A stretch of 64,000 nucleotides of DNA, taken from Legionella maioricensis (GTDB lineage Bacteria > Pseudomonadota > Gammaproteobacteria > Legionellales > Legionellaceae). The notes under the pieces were generated by a model. The model did not search any database and was not told the origin of the DNA. It was given only the letters and a program-made list of their open reading frames with translations. Position 1 is the stretch's first letter. Every line of letters begins with the position of its first letter. The position numbers and the translations under genes were made by a program. Below are positions 1-9,941 of the stretch, in pieces. The stretch covers positions 248,001-312,000 of the forward strand of contig NZ_JAJKBJ010000001.1 in NCBI RefSeq assembly GCF_023618015.1, in the 5' to 3' direction.

Positions 1-1078
1 TTAAGGTCAATGTTGGGAAGTACGCTGCAACAGCCACACCAATGAGAGCACTTGTTTGTTGTACCAAGCGTTCTGCTTGAGCAACATCAGGCCGTCTCTC
101 CAACCAGACACTTGGAACTTCCACAGGAATTTCGGGTAATTTGGTAGCCAAAGGCATAAATTTTAAAGATAAAAAAGCAGGGGGACGCCCCATTAATACA
201 GCAATAGCATGTTCATATTGACCACGTAATATGCCATTATTTATTGCTTGGGCTTGCGCCGATTCCAGTTGCGCCTGAGCTTGTACAATATCAGCTCTTG
301 ATGCCACCCCAGACGCATATTGATTTCGTGTCAGCTGCAATGTTTTTTTATACGCATTGACCGTATCATCTAACAATTTTTGATCTGTATCTAAAGTACG
401 TAATTCAAAATAAATTTGCGCCAGTGAGCCTTGAGCTGACAAGCGAGTAAACGCTACAAATGCGGCATTTGATTGTGCAACAGCTACATCTGCTTCAATA
501 GTACGTCTAACTGCTCCCCAAATATCGGGCTCCCAAGATGCAGTCAGTACCGACGAATAAGTAGTGGTGGTTACAGCGGAAGAACCCGTTGCACTGGATG
601 ATGCTGTTCCAGTAGTGGTTGTTCCGCCTGAAGTACTGATAAACGTGGTGGTCCCTCCCCCCTGTTTTTGGCGAAAAAGACTAAAAGCTCCCTCTAATGA
701 AGGAAATAGATTAGAGCGTGCCTGCTCAACAATAGCTAGTGATCGACGGTAATTGGCTTCGGCATTCACAATATTCTGATTGAATTCATTAAGCTGCTTT
801 TCCAAATCATTTAATAAAGGATCATTAAATATTTTCCACCACTCCCCCCGATCACAATAATCTTGAGGATGTATCGGTTTCCAATTTTTATCGTCTGGTC
901 CTGGGAGTTGCTTAATCTGCGGTTGTCCTTTTACTTCTTTAAACTTTGGAGACACTAGCACTGGAGGGCGTTTATAATTCGGTCCTACCATACAAGATGA
1001 AAGTAATGACACAAGGGTGACCGTCAGGGTTAATTTACTCTTCAAAGAGATCTTTATTTCTTGAGCCTTAGTGTCCAT
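1..1078 (-). CDS. NodT-type outer-membrane efflux lipoprotein (partial, C-terminus missing)
   Basis: This reads leftward off the window edge and lacks its C-terminus; about 359 codons are present of a family that usually has about 460-500. The N-terminus has a basic and hydrophobic stretch ending in LLSSC, a lipobox, followed by MVGPNYKRP, the typical start of mature NodT/OprM-type channels. Such proteins form the trimeric outer-membrane exit duct of RND pumps. The ATG at 1078 overlaps the end of the upstream pump gene by 11 bases, so it is the last visible gene of the mdtABC-like operon. Residues near 150-180 are rich in Ser, Thr, Gly and Val, a low-complexity insert unusual for the family. 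Confidence 0.88.
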   Translation of the reverse strand, partial: MDTKAQEIKISLKSKLTLTVTLVSLLSSCMVGPNYKRPPVLVSPKFKEVKGQPQIKQLPGPDDKNWKPIHPQDYCDRGEWWKIFNDPLLNDLEKQLNEFNQNIVNAEANYRRSLAIVEQARSNLFPSLEGAFSLFRQKQGGGTTTFISTSGGTTTTGTASSSATGSSAVTTTTYSSVLTASWEPDIWGAVRRTIEADVAVAQSNAAFVAFTRLSAQGSLAQIYFELRTLDTDQKLLDDTVNAYKKTLQLTRNQYASGVASRADIVQAQAQLESAQAQAINNGILRGQYEHAIAVLMGRPPAFLSLKFMPLATKLPEIPVEVPSVWLERRPDVAQAERLVQQTSALIGVAVAAYFPTLTL

Positions 1079-4000
1079 ATGCACCTCTTTGCGGTTTAAT
1101 CTTCTTCCAAAAATGACGCAGGCGAATCGCGGTATTTTCCATCGTCAAATAGATAACTGGAGTAGTATATAGCGTTAGAAATTGACTGACGATTAATCCG
1201 CCAACAATCGCAATACCCAGTGGACGACGTAATTCTGAGCCTAATCCAAACCCGATAACTAAGGGCAATGCTCCTAATAAGGCAGCCAACGTCGTCATTA
1301 GAATAGGTCTAAAACGTAATAATGCAGCTTCATAAATAGCATCACGTGACGATTTGTTTTCAGTTCGCTCTGCATTCAACGCAAAGTCAATCATCATGAT
1401 GGCATTCTTCTTTACTATGCCAATAAGGAGAATTATCCCAATTAGTGCAATGAGACTAAGATCAGTTCGGCATATTACTAAGGCTAATAACGCCCCCAAT
1501 CCTGCAGAGGGTAATGTCGATAAAATGGTTATAGGGTGAATCAGACTTTCATAAAGCATCCCCAGTACAATATAAACCGCTAATAATGCAGCCGCAATCA
1601 AGTATACTTCATTAGCGAGGGACTGCTGAAATGCTTGTGCCGTACCTTGAAATGACCCACTAATTGTAGGAGGTAATTTCATGTTTTTTACCGCAACATT
1701 AACCTTGTGTACTATATCCCCAAGTGCTGTACCAGGTATTAAATTAAATGATAAAGTTGCAGAAGGCGCCTGACTTTGATGATTAACCGACAGCAATGTT
1801 GAAGACGGGGCAAAACTGGCAAAGGCAGAAAGAGGTACTTCATTACCAGACGATGAGAGTACATAAATATCATTTAAGGTTTCTGGGTCTTGCCAATATT
1901 TTGGAGCAACTTCCATGACTACGCGATACTGATTCATGGGCATGTATAAAATAGACACCTGACTTTGTCCGAAAGCGCTGTATAAAACACTATCTATCTT
2001 TTGTGGAGTGATCCCAAAACGGGATGCTGTATCATGATCTACATCCACATAAATCTGCAAGCCATTACTGAGCTGATCGCTGTTTAGATCGGATATTCCA
2101 GGAAGTTTTGATAGTTCTTCCATAATTTTGGGTGTCCAATAATTTAATTCCTGGAGATTGTTATCCGATATGGTGTATTGAAATTGGGCATTATTTTGGC
2201 GACCACCTATAGTAAGATCCTGTGGAACCTGCATATAAATCCTTGCTCCTTGAACTACGGCTAATTTACTGCGCAATCGATTAAGTACCACATCAGTTGA
2301 TATCCTGCGTTCTTGCAACGGTTTTAACATGATAAATATTGATCCGGTGTTAGAGGTATTACCACCTCCCCCACTCCCTATAAATGCGGCAACATTACTG
2401 ACTGCAGTATCTTCTTTTATCAATGCAATAATCTGAATTAACTTTTTTTTCAAAGCCTGGAAAGAAATATTTTGATCTGCTTGCAGAGACGCCACAATTC
2501 GTTCTGTGTCTTGCTGGGGAAAAAATCCTTTGGGAGCCACTTTAAATAAATAGCCAGTCAATACGATGGTCGCAAGGGTAAGCAGTAACATGGAGGATGG
2601 ATGCAATAAGGTCCACTTCAAACTGTGTGCATAACGTTGACGCAAATGCTCAATAAAGCGCATAAACATATGGTTTTTTTCATCACTTTCTTTCTGTAAT
2701 ACTCTTGAACACAGCATCGGGGTTAATGTTAACGAAACAACTAAAGATACTAATATTGCGACTGAGAGCACTACTACAAACTCATGAAACAAGCGTCCAA
2801 CTATCCCGCCCATTAATAAAATCGGAATAAAAACAGCAATCAACGAGAGACTCATTGATATAACTGTGAAACCTATTTCTTTGGAACCATCAAGAGCAGC
2901 TTGCATAGGCTTTTTGCCCATTGCCAGATGGCGAGAAACATTTTCGAGAACTACTACGGCATCGTCGACCACAAAACCGGTCGAAATGGTTAACGCCATT
3001 AATGATAAATTATCAAGGCTATACCCCATTAACTGCATCACGACAAAACTGCCTAGCAAAGATAAAGGCACTGCAGTACCGGAAATGATCATGCTACGAA
3101 AACTGCCTAAAAATAAGTAAGTAACCAAGATCACCAGCACCATGGAGATTAAAAGGGTCAGCTCAACATCGTGTAAGGAAGTACGAATGGTGGAGGTGCG
3201 ATCTAACAAAGTAGTCACTTCTATATTACTAGGGATAGAGGCCTTGAGCTGAGGCAGTATCTCCCTGACTCGATCTACTGTTTTAATCACATTCGCCCCA
3301 GGCGATTTGTAGAGAACGAGTAGTACCGAAGGCTTGCCATTTGAAAATCCGGCATTACGTAAATCGGCAACTGAGTCCACTACGTCACCCACATCAGAAA
3401 TACGCACAGGACTATGATCCTGATATTTAATAATTAAGGGGGCATATTCTGCGGCGGTAAACATTTGATCATTATTACGAATAGTTGAAATAGTACCGTC
3501 TGCACTGGTTATTTGGCCTTTTGCCTGATTGGTGTTGGCTTGTGCAATGACTGTTGCAACCTGCTCCAATCCTATTCCATATTTATTAAGGGTTGTCGGA
3601 TTAAGTTCTACACGAACAGCAGGTAAGGAGCTGCCTCCAACATAAACCTGCCCAACACCCTCCGTACGCAAAATTTTCTGCTGTAAAATTGTGGAGGCCA
3701 CATCATACATTTCTCCTGTCGTATGCTTTTCTGAAGTAAGGGCAAGAATCATAATGGGCGCATCGGCAGGATTTATTTTACGATAAGTAGGATTATTAAC
3801 TAAATTGGGAGGCAGCTGACTCAGCGATGCATTGATTGCTGCCTGTACATCTCGAGCTGCACCATCAATATTACGTGACAAATCAAATTGGACAATAATA
3901 CTCATCTGTCCCAGCATACTGGTTGAGGTAATTTGAGTAATACCTGCAATTCGTCCTATCTGGCGTTCAAGAGGGGTTGCAACTGATGTAGCCATAACAA

Positions 4001-4169
4001 TAGGACTAGCCCCCGGTAATTGAGCCTGTACAGTAATCGTAGGGAAATCAATTTGTGGCAAAGGAGCAACGGGTAATAAATCGAAAGCAAGCATACCTGC
4101 AAGAGCAAGCCCTACTGCCAACAATGTAGTTCCTATAGGACGTTGAATGAACAGTAGTGATAAATTCAC
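1068..4169 (-). CDS. mdtC: RND multidrug efflux permease, MdtC-like
   Basis: A 1033-residue inner-membrane RND pump of normal length. It starts with the usual cytoplasmic N-terminus and first helix. Two large periplasmic loops separate helices 1/2 and 7/8, and TM4 carries the proton-relay pair Asp402-Asp403 in the GFVVDDAVVV motif. It is the second of two different RND pumps in tandem, the arrangement of the heteromeric MdtB/MdtC pump. The start lies 18 bases after the stop of the first pump gene. Substrates cannot be read from sequence; characterised MdtABC systems export bile salts, novobiocin and metal chelates. No regulator gene lies in the visible operon. Confidence 0.9.
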   Translation of the reverse strand: MNLSLLFIQRPIGTTLLAVGLALAGMLAFDLLPVAPLPQIDFPTITVQAQLPGASPIVMATSVATPLERQIGRIAGITQITSTSMLGQMSIIVQFDLSRNIDGAARDVQAAINASLSQLPPNLVNNPTYRKINPADAPIMILALTSEKHTTGEMYDVASTILQQKILRTEGVGQVYVGGSSLPAVRVELNPTTLNKYGIGLEQVATVIAQANTNQAKGQITSADGTISTIRNNDQMFTAAEYAPLIIKYQDHSPVRISDVGDVVDSVADLRNAGFSNGKPSVLLVLYKSPGANVIKTVDRVREILPQLKASIPSNIEVTTLLDRTSTIRTSLHDVELTLLISMVLVILVTYLFLGSFRSMIISGTAVPLSLLGSFVVMQLMGYSLDNLSLMALTISTGFVVDDAVVVLENVSRHLAMGKKPMQAALDGSKEIGFTVISMSLSLIAVFIPILLMGGIVGRLFHEFVVVLSVAILVSLVVSLTLTPMLCSRVLQKESDEKNHMFMRFIEHLRQRYAHSLKWTLLHPSSMLLLTLATIVLTGYLFKVAPKGFFPQQDTERIVASLQADQNISFQALKKKLIQIIALIKEDTAVSNVAAFIGSGGGGNTSNTGSIFIMLKPLQERRISTDVVLNRLRSKLAVVQGARIYMQVPQDLTIGGRQNNAQFQYTISDNNLQELNYWTPKIMEELSKLPGISDLNSDQLSNGLQIYVDVDHDTASRFGITPQKIDSVLYSAFGQSQVSILYMPMNQYRVVMEVAPKYWQDPETLNDIYVLSSSGNEVPLSAFASFAPSSTLLSVNHQSQAPSATLSFNLIPGTALGDIVHKVNVAVKNMKLPPTISGSFQGTAQAFQQSLANEVYLIAAALLAVYIVLGMLYESLIHPITILSTLPSAGLGALLALVICRTDLSLIALIGIILLIGIVKKNAIMMIDFALNAERTENKSSRDAIYEAALLRFRPILMTTLAALLGALPLVIGFGLGSELRRPLGIAIVGGLIVSQFLTLYTTPVIYLTMENTAIRLRHFWKKIKPQRGAYGH

Positions 4170-4187
4170 ATTTTTGCCTCTAACATA

Positions 4188-7100
4188 TTAGGTACCTTCT
4201 ACTGGCAATCTGGGTTGACCTAAACTCATTATCCGGCGCCCCATTCGATCAAAAGCTAAATAAATAACCGGGGTTGTATATAAGGTAATTAATTGACTTA
4301 CGATTAATCCTCCAATAATGGCAATACCTAAGGGTCTGCGCAATTCGCCCCCGATACCAAAACTGAATGCCAGGGGAATCGCTCCCAGCATCGAGGCCAT
4401 AGTGGTCATTAAAATAGGCCTGAAACGTAAAAGAGCGGCTTGATAGATGGCTTCCTGCGGTGGCTTTTGATATTTTCGCTCCTGCTCCAAAGCAAAATCA
4501 ATCATCATAATTGCATTCTTCATCACCAGTCCAATTAACAAAATAATGGCAATTAATGCAATGACACTGAGATCATTTCTGGTAAAGAATAAAGCAAGCA
4601 ATGCCCCCATAAAGGCCGAGGGTAAGGTAGATAAAATAGTTATGGGATGAATATAACTCTCATAAAGTACTCCCAATACGATATAGACCACTATAATGGC
4701 CGCTAATACCAACCATCCTTCATTTCCGAGAGCATCCCGGAAGCTTTTTGCCGTTCCTAAAAAATCAGCATGCACACTTTCCGGGATGTTAAGACTTTGT
4801 TTTATGGAGTCGATGGCGCTCACAGCATCTCCTAAAGAAGCATTAGGAGCCAGGTTAAATGAAAGCGTGGCAGAAGGAAATTGATCCAGACGTGTGACCT
4901 GAAGAGGCCCCACGGTATGAGATAAAGTTGAAAAGGTACTAAAGGGCACCGAACCACTGGACGTTATACTGTTACTGGAATTGGAAACAAAGGCTTTAGA
5001 AGCAACTGAATTAGGATTAATTGAATTGGTTACTGACGAATTAATAAAAAGATTCCGAAACGCAGAACTAGCATGTTGCAGCCAGGGCAATACTTCAAGG
5101 ACAACCCGATATTGATTACTTTGAGTGAACATAATCGATATTTGCCGCTGTCCAAAAGAATCATATAACGTATCATCAATCATCTGCATGGTAATACCAA
5201 GTCGTGATGCCATGTCGCGATCTACGGTTATTAATGATACTAACCCCTGATTTTGCTGATCTGTATTTACATCCTGTAATATGGAAAGGCGACGCATTTT
5301 ATCCAACATTAACTCAGACCATTTTTTAACTTGAGACCCATCAGGAGCACTAATGCTGTATTGGAATTGGGTTCGGCTAACCACTGTATCAATGGTTAGA
5401 TCCTGTACGGGTTGCATATACAAAGTTGCTCCTACCACTTTTTGAAGATTGGATTGGATGCGGTTAATCACTTCCATTGCCCCAGCACGTTCTTCCAGTG
5501 GTTTAAGGGTAATGAGTATACGCCCACTATTTAGGGTACTGTTTATCCCATCAATACCAATAAATGATGATAAATTCTCCACTGCCGGATCTTCAAGAAC
5601 CACTTGAGCCAGAGCTTTTTGGCGTTCAGCCATTGCAGGAAATGAAATAGTTTGTGACGCTTCTGATATACCCTGAATCACCCCAGTATCCTGGAGAGGG
5701 AAAAAACCTTTAGGAATCATAAAAAGTAAAAGGGCATTAATAAGAATTGTTAAAAAAAATATTATTAAGATTAATGGCTGATGAGAAAGAACCCATCCTA
5801 AAGACACCTTATATTTATCAATAATGTAATTTAAACCCTCTTCCAAAGCTTTTTCGATCTTGTTGTTTTTTTCATGCTCCCCTCGATGACGTAATAATCT
5901 GGAACACAACATCGGTGTCAAGGTTAACGATACAAAGGCGGAGATTAGAATGGCTATGGTCAAAGTCAGGGCAAATTCGCGAAACATTCTTCCAACAATA
6001 TCCCCCATAAACAACAAGGGAATTAATACACCTATAAGAGAAATGGATAACGAGACGATAGTAAAACCAATTTGTTTTGCTCCATTATGAGCTGCGTCTA
6101 AAGGAGTATCACCTCGTTCCAGATAGCGCATGATATTTTCTATCATGACAATGGCATCGTCTACTACAAAACCTGTAGCAATCGTTAGGCCCATCAGTGT
6201 CAAATTATTAAGACTGAATCCAAGCAGATACATCACCCCCAGCGAACCAACAAGTGCCAGTGGTACAGAAATACTGGGAATTATTGTAGCTGAAAGATTG
6301 CGTAAAAAAAGGAAGATAACCATCACAACAAGAACTACAGATAATAATAATTCAAATTGCACGTCATCTACTGAGGAACGAATACTGACTGTTCTATCCG
6401 TTAAGATCTCGGCTTTTATGTCATGAGGTAAGGTAGCTCGAAGACGAGTAAGTAATTCTTTTACCCGATCAGCCACTTCAATAACATTCGCACCAGGCTG
6501 GCGCTGTATATTGAGAATAACCGCAGGCTCCATATTCATCCAGGCGGCTTGCATGGTATTCTCAGCGCCATCGATCACATTGGCGACATCAGAAAGACGG
6601 ACAGGCGCACCATCTTTATATGCAATGATGAGTGGGCGATATTCTGCAGCAGTTAATAGTTGGTCATTTGTATTAATGGTATAAGAAAGCCTTGGCCCAT
6701 CAAAATTACCTTTTGCAGCATTCACGTTAGAGGCAGAAACAATGCTGCGCACATTTTCCATTGTTAGACCGTAGGCAGATAACGCATTAGGATTAGTCTG
6801 AATACGTACTGCAGGACGCTGCCCCCCGCCTATACTGACTAAACCCACGCCAGATAATTGCGACAACTTGGGAACAAGGCGTGTTTCAGCGTAATCTTCT
6901 ATTTTAGGTAGGGGCAGGCCCTTTGAGGTCAATGCCAAAGTAATAATCGGTGTATCAGAGGGATTTACTTTGCTATAAACAGGAGGATTGGGTAAATCTG
7001 CAGGTAAAAAACTACTGGCTGCATTAATCGATTGTTGTACTTCTTGCTCTGCTACATCTAAACCCAGCGATAAAGTAAACTGCATGGTAATAACCGATGA

Positions 7101-7361
7101 GCCAGTCGAACTGATGGAAGTCATTTGCTCTAGCCCTGGCATTTGACCAAATTGACGTTCAAGAGGGGCTGTCACTGAGGAAGCCATCACCTCAGGACTT
7201 GCGCCGGGATAAAAAGTTGACACTTGAATAGTAGGATAATCCACATCAGGCAATGAGGAAACAGGTAATAATTTATAAGAAAGCGCTCCGGTGAGCAGAA
7301 TAGCAAACATTAAAAGCGACGTTGCTATTGCTCTAGTGATAAAAGGACCTGAAATACTCAT
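4188..7361 (-). CDS. mdtB: RND multidrug efflux permease, MdtB-like
   Basis: A 1057-residue RND pump with the family layout: first helix, periplasmic porter loop, six-helix block with the Asp-Asp pair of TM4 in ATGFVVDDAIVMIEN, second porter loop, and last helices. It differs from the following pump in a Ser/Asn-rich insert in the second periplasmic loop (roughly residues 780-815). Its ATG overlaps the stop of the membrane-fusion gene by four bases (ATGA), implying translational coupling. With the next gene it should form the MdtB2C-type heterotrimer in the inner membrane. Exact MdtB versus MdtC assignment rests on gene order. Confidence 0.9.
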   Translation of the reverse strand: MSISGPFITRAIATSLLMFAILLTGALSYKLLPVSSLPDVDYPTIQVSTFYPGASPEVMASSVTAPLERQFGQMPGLEQMTSISSTGSSVITMQFTLSLGLDVAEQEVQQSINAASSFLPADLPNPPVYSKVNPSDTPIITLALTSKGLPLPKIEDYAETRLVPKLSQLSGVGLVSIGGGQRPAVRIQTNPNALSAYGLTMENVRSIVSASNVNAAKGNFDGPRLSYTINTNDQLLTAAEYRPLIIAYKDGAPVRLSDVANVIDGAENTMQAAWMNMEPAVILNIQRQPGANVIEVADRVKELLTRLRATLPHDIKAEILTDRTVSIRSSVDDVQFELLLSVVLVVMVIFLFLRNLSATIIPSISVPLALVGSLGVMYLLGFSLNNLTLMGLTIATGFVVDDAIVMIENIMRYLERGDTPLDAAHNGAKQIGFTIVSLSISLIGVLIPLLFMGDIVGRMFREFALTLTIAILISAFVSLTLTPMLCSRLLRHRGEHEKNNKIEKALEEGLNYIIDKYKVSLGWVLSHQPLILIIFFLTILINALLLFMIPKGFFPLQDTGVIQGISEASQTISFPAMAERQKALAQVVLEDPAVENLSSFIGIDGINSTLNSGRILITLKPLEERAGAMEVINRIQSNLQKVVGATLYMQPVQDLTIDTVVSRTQFQYSISAPDGSQVKKWSELMLDKMRRLSILQDVNTDQQNQGLVSLITVDRDMASRLGITMQMIDDTLYDSFGQRQISIMFTQSNQYRVVLEVLPWLQHASSAFRNLFINSSVTNSINPNSVASKAFVSNSSNSITSSGSVPFSTFSTLSHTVGPLQVTRLDQFPSATLSFNLAPNASLGDAVSAIDSIKQSLNIPESVHADFLGTAKSFRDALGNEGWLVLAAIIVVYIVLGVLYESYIHPITILSTLPSAFMGALLALFFTRNDLSVIALIAIILLIGLVMKNAIMMIDFALEQERKYQKPPQEAIYQAALLRFRPILMTTMASMLGAIPLAFSFGIGGELRRPLGIAIIGGLIVSQLITLYTTPVIYLAFDRMGRRIMSLGQPRLPVEGT

Positions 7362-8602
7362 GCTATACTACGTTCTGAATTAGAATGTATTCTCTTTTTA
7401 CTGTGAGAGAATAATTTTGCCGCGCTGCCTACCACCACTTTAGATCCATCTCTTAATTTATCGGCACCTTCCACTACGACCGATTGACCTGGTTTTATCC
7501 CCGCCTTAATAACTGTCTGATTCTCACTAGCGGGTCCAGACGTGATCAGTTTGACCGTCACAGTACTGTTTTTATTCACCAAATAAACAAAATCGCCCTT
7601 TGTTGTAGAGTGCTGAATGGCGGCGGTAGGAACCACTGTGGCCTGATGCAAAGTTTCTACCAATATCCTCGCATTCACAAACTGGTTCGGAAATAATTTG
7701 TTGTCTTTATTATCAAAGATCGCCCTCAATTTGACTGTGCCTGTACTTTGGTTGATCTGATTATCTATCGTTAATAAGGTTCCTGTTGCCAGCAATTCAC
7801 TTTGTTGACGATCAAAAGCCTGTACAACCATTTTCTTATTAGCATAAACCTGTGGAACTATTTGTGGCACATTGTCTTCAGGTAAGGTAAAGATAACGGT
7901 TATTGGATTCAGAGTATTCACCACAGCAATACCGTTAGTATCGCTGGTTTGCACCACGTTGCCCGGATCGACTAAACGTAAACCAATACGGCCATCAACG
8001 GGAGAGGTAATACGAGTATAAATTAGACTCACTTTGGTACTTTGAATCAAACCCAGATCTGTTTTGACGGCGCCTTCATATTGTTCAACCAATGCGATTT
8101 GAGTAGCCAGGGTTTGTTGGGAAATAGAGTCCTGTTTCCATAATCTTTGATAGCGTTTAAGGTCAATTTTTGCATTCGCAAGAAGTGCCGTGTCTCGCTT
8201 TAGATTTCCTTCATATTGAATTAACAAGGCTTCATAGGGTCGAGGATCTATTTGCGCTAATAAATCTCCGGTTTTTACCATTTGCCCTTCTGTGAAAAGT
8301 ACTTTAAACAAAATACCATTTAGCTGGGTTCTAACCGAGACACTATACTTTGGGGTAACACTACCCAATGCGGAAAGATAAAGAGGAACATCACGAACTG
8401 TAGCAACAGCAGAAACGACAGGTATTGGTTTAATTACATTATCTTTGTGCTTTTCCCTGACCAGAAAGTACCAGATCAAACCAAGAAATAAGATCATCAT
8501 GATTATTATCCCCCAATTCCACGCAGGTGGTAACCATTCCAATTTATTTTTTGGGATCATCGATTCGCTATTATCAATATCCTCGAATTGTTTTCCTTCC
8601 AT
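7358..8602 (-). CDS. mdtA: RND periplasmic adaptor (membrane-fusion protein), MdtA-like
   Basis: A 414-residue adaptor and first gene of the efflux operon. One N-terminal membrane anchor lies at about residues 31-48. The biotinyl-lipoyl half-motifs, a short alpha-hairpin and the beta-barrel follow. The segment PVDGRIGLRLVDPGNVV near the middle and a C-terminal membrane-proximal domain with IKPGQSVVVEGADKLRDGSKV are both typical of MdtA/AcrA adaptors. It bridges the inner-membrane pump and the NodT channel. The 440 bases upstream contain only dispersed repeats, with no local TetR or two-component regulator. Confidence 0.9.
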   Translation of the reverse strand: MEGKQFEDIDNSESMIPKNKLEWLPPAWNWGIIIMMILFLGLIWYFLVREKHKDNVIKPIPVVSAVATVRDVPLYLSALGSVTPKYSVSVRTQLNGILFKVLFTEGQMVKTGDLLAQIDPRPYEALLIQYEGNLKRDTALLANAKIDLKRYQRLWKQDSISQQTLATQIALVEQYEGAVKTDLGLIQSTKVSLIYTRITSPVDGRIGLRLVDPGNVVQTSDTNGIAVVNTLNPITVIFTLPEDNVPQIVPQVYANKKMVVQAFDRQQSELLATGTLLTIDNQINQSTGTVKLRAIFDNKDNKLFPNQFVNARILVETLHQATVVPTAAIQHSTTKGDFVYLVNKNSTVTVKLITSGPASENQTVIKAGIKPGQSVVVEGADKLRDGSKVVVGSAAKLFSHSKKRIHSNSERSIA

Positions 8603-8791
8603 AGGATACCACTATCCTTCATTAAATTGATTAATAGAGAATTACAGAGCCTTTTATCATAACGAATTTTGAGTTGGGTAGCAAAAAGAATGTGCCTTTT
8701 TTATGAGGATTTGCTCTTCGACATGCCGCGATGTTGAAAGGCATTGTTACATAAAATCAAATTTCTAGTCATGGTTTTATCCGTGGTAGGA

Positions 8792-8881
8792 TGTAGCCAG
8801 GGTAAAGGCGCAGCCATAACCCTGGATCGGAACCTGATTCAAGCCGAGATCCCGGATTACGCTGCGCTCATCCAGGCTACA
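8792..8881. repeat. Dispersed palindromic repeat with TGTAGCC ends
   Basis: A 90-base element bounded by TGTAGCC on the left and its complement GGCTACA on the right. The arms share a GGTAA...GGCGCAGCC...AACCCTGGATC-type core in inverted orientation and can fold into a long imperfect hairpin. It lies in the gap between mdtA and the Kdo hydroxylase. The GTAGCC...GGCTAC ends recur in the perfect hairpin at 33461-33488. Confidence 0.75.
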
Positions 8882-8930
8882 AAAGGCTTAAGTTTTTTCC
8901 ACAACTACACTGGCGTATTTCTCCTCATCC

Positions 8931-8982
8931 CTACCGCGGCATCCAGAAAGACTGGATCCTGCGGACAAGCCGCAGGACGTAG
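8931..8982. repeat. Dispersed GCGGACAAGCCGC hairpin element, degraded copy
   Basis: Contains CTGCGGACAAGCCGCAGGAC followed by GTAGG. The left arm (CTACCGCGGCATCCAG) has lost its inner part compared with the fuller copy at 22439-22513. Related copies are at 28563-28592, 42685-42714 and 53987-54020. The 8603-9045 gap holds this element, the neighbouring 90-base palindrome and nothing else I can support. Confidence 0.7.
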
Positions 8983-9045
8983 GTGTACAGAAGATTGATG
9001 AGGAAGGACAAGGATCAAAATTATCTTAACTTGACGCCTATGCCA

Positions 9046-9915
9046 TTAACGGGAAGCTGTATGGCGCAATTCCGGCCTGATTTTTTTCCATTCATTGAAT
9101 GGTGAAAGTTCAGGATTGGCCATTTTATCCACGGGAAGATAGAAAGTTTGTTCTAGTAAATATTGTCCACTAAGTGCCGCATGAGACACATGATCAGTGA
9201 ACACAATCCAGGAGCTTTGCGACGGAAAATTAATTTGAATTTTTTCAACCTGCTCTTGGTAACGATCATCTCGTTTCATTGTATCATGCAAATGAAGCAT
9301 GTAATGATCATATGGTGAGCGCAGAGTTTTAGTGGTTTTAACCAACTTCAGAACTCTTGCCGTTAATTTACTGTATGGGCGGATTCTGGGTGCAAAACGA
9401 TTCAGCACCTGAGCAAAAGGCTCACCAAGATTCCATACGCGAGGCTCCTGTTGCGGATTAATATTACAAAAGACCCGCAAAATTCTTAAGCCATTAACCG
9501 GAGTCGCTGAAAATGAATCAACGTGCAAACGAGTATCATCTTTACGTCTGGAAGTAGCTCTACCACTTATTTGCGCCGGTCTGAAACTGGTTCTTCCCCA
9601 TTGCAAATGAGGTACATAAGAAGGTAACGCAGTTTGAATGAGCTTGTGGGCAAACTCGGCATATCCTCTCATGAAATGTTCCAATTTCTTGTCTAAACCA
9701 GGAACATCCTTTTTAAATGCACCCAGTTTATTGCGTTTATAGTCATAACTTACATTTTTATGAGTGCTGTGTAAAATCGATTCAGACATCAAAGCGTGAT
9801 CTATTGAAGAAAAATAATGCTCAGGGAAAAAAAGTATTTTACCTGCCTCCAAAACATTGATGCTTTCTTGATGATTAATTTGTTCTATATTTTGAGTTAA
9901 CACATAGGAATTCAT
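9046..9915 (-). CDS. kdoO: Kdo hydroxylase (Fe(II)/2-oxoglutarate oxygenase)
   Basis: A 289-residue protein matching the Kdo_hydroxy family. These are cytosolic or membrane-associated iron/2-oxoglutarate oxygenases that add the C3 hydroxyl to the outer Kdo of lipopolysaccharide, giving Ko. The iron site is visible as H131-x-D133 in TRLHVDSFSA, with distal His242 or His245 in TDHVSHAALSG. The GLRILRVFCNINP segment next to the HxD motif is a family hallmark. It stands as a separate leftward gene 26 bases after the GST-like gene and may be co-transcribed with it. A KdsB gene making the Kdo donor lies elsewhere in this window. Confidence 0.85.
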   Translation of the reverse strand: MNSYVLTQNIEQINHQESINVLEAGKILFFPEHYFSSIDHALMSESILHSTHKNVSYDYKRNKLGAFKKDVPGLDKKLEHFMRGYAEFAHKLIQTALPSYVPHLQWGRTSFRPAQISGRATSRRKDDTRLHVDSFSATPVNGLRILRVFCNINPQQEPRVWNLGEPFAQVLNRFAPRIRPYSKLTARVLKLVKTTKTLRSPYDHYMLHLHDTMKRDDRYQEQVEKIQINFPSQSSWIVFTDHVSHAALSGQYLLEQTFYLPVDKMANPELSPFNEWKKIRPELRHTASR

Positions 9916-9941
9916 TTTTTTACCTTGTTCAATTATCAGTG

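Noticed and set aside
8744-8998. 84-codon frame with a lipoprotein-like start
   Set aside because: It runs through two dispersed palindromic elements (8792-8881 and 8931-8982), starts at TTG with no ribosome site, and has no protein-like pattern after the first 20 residues.
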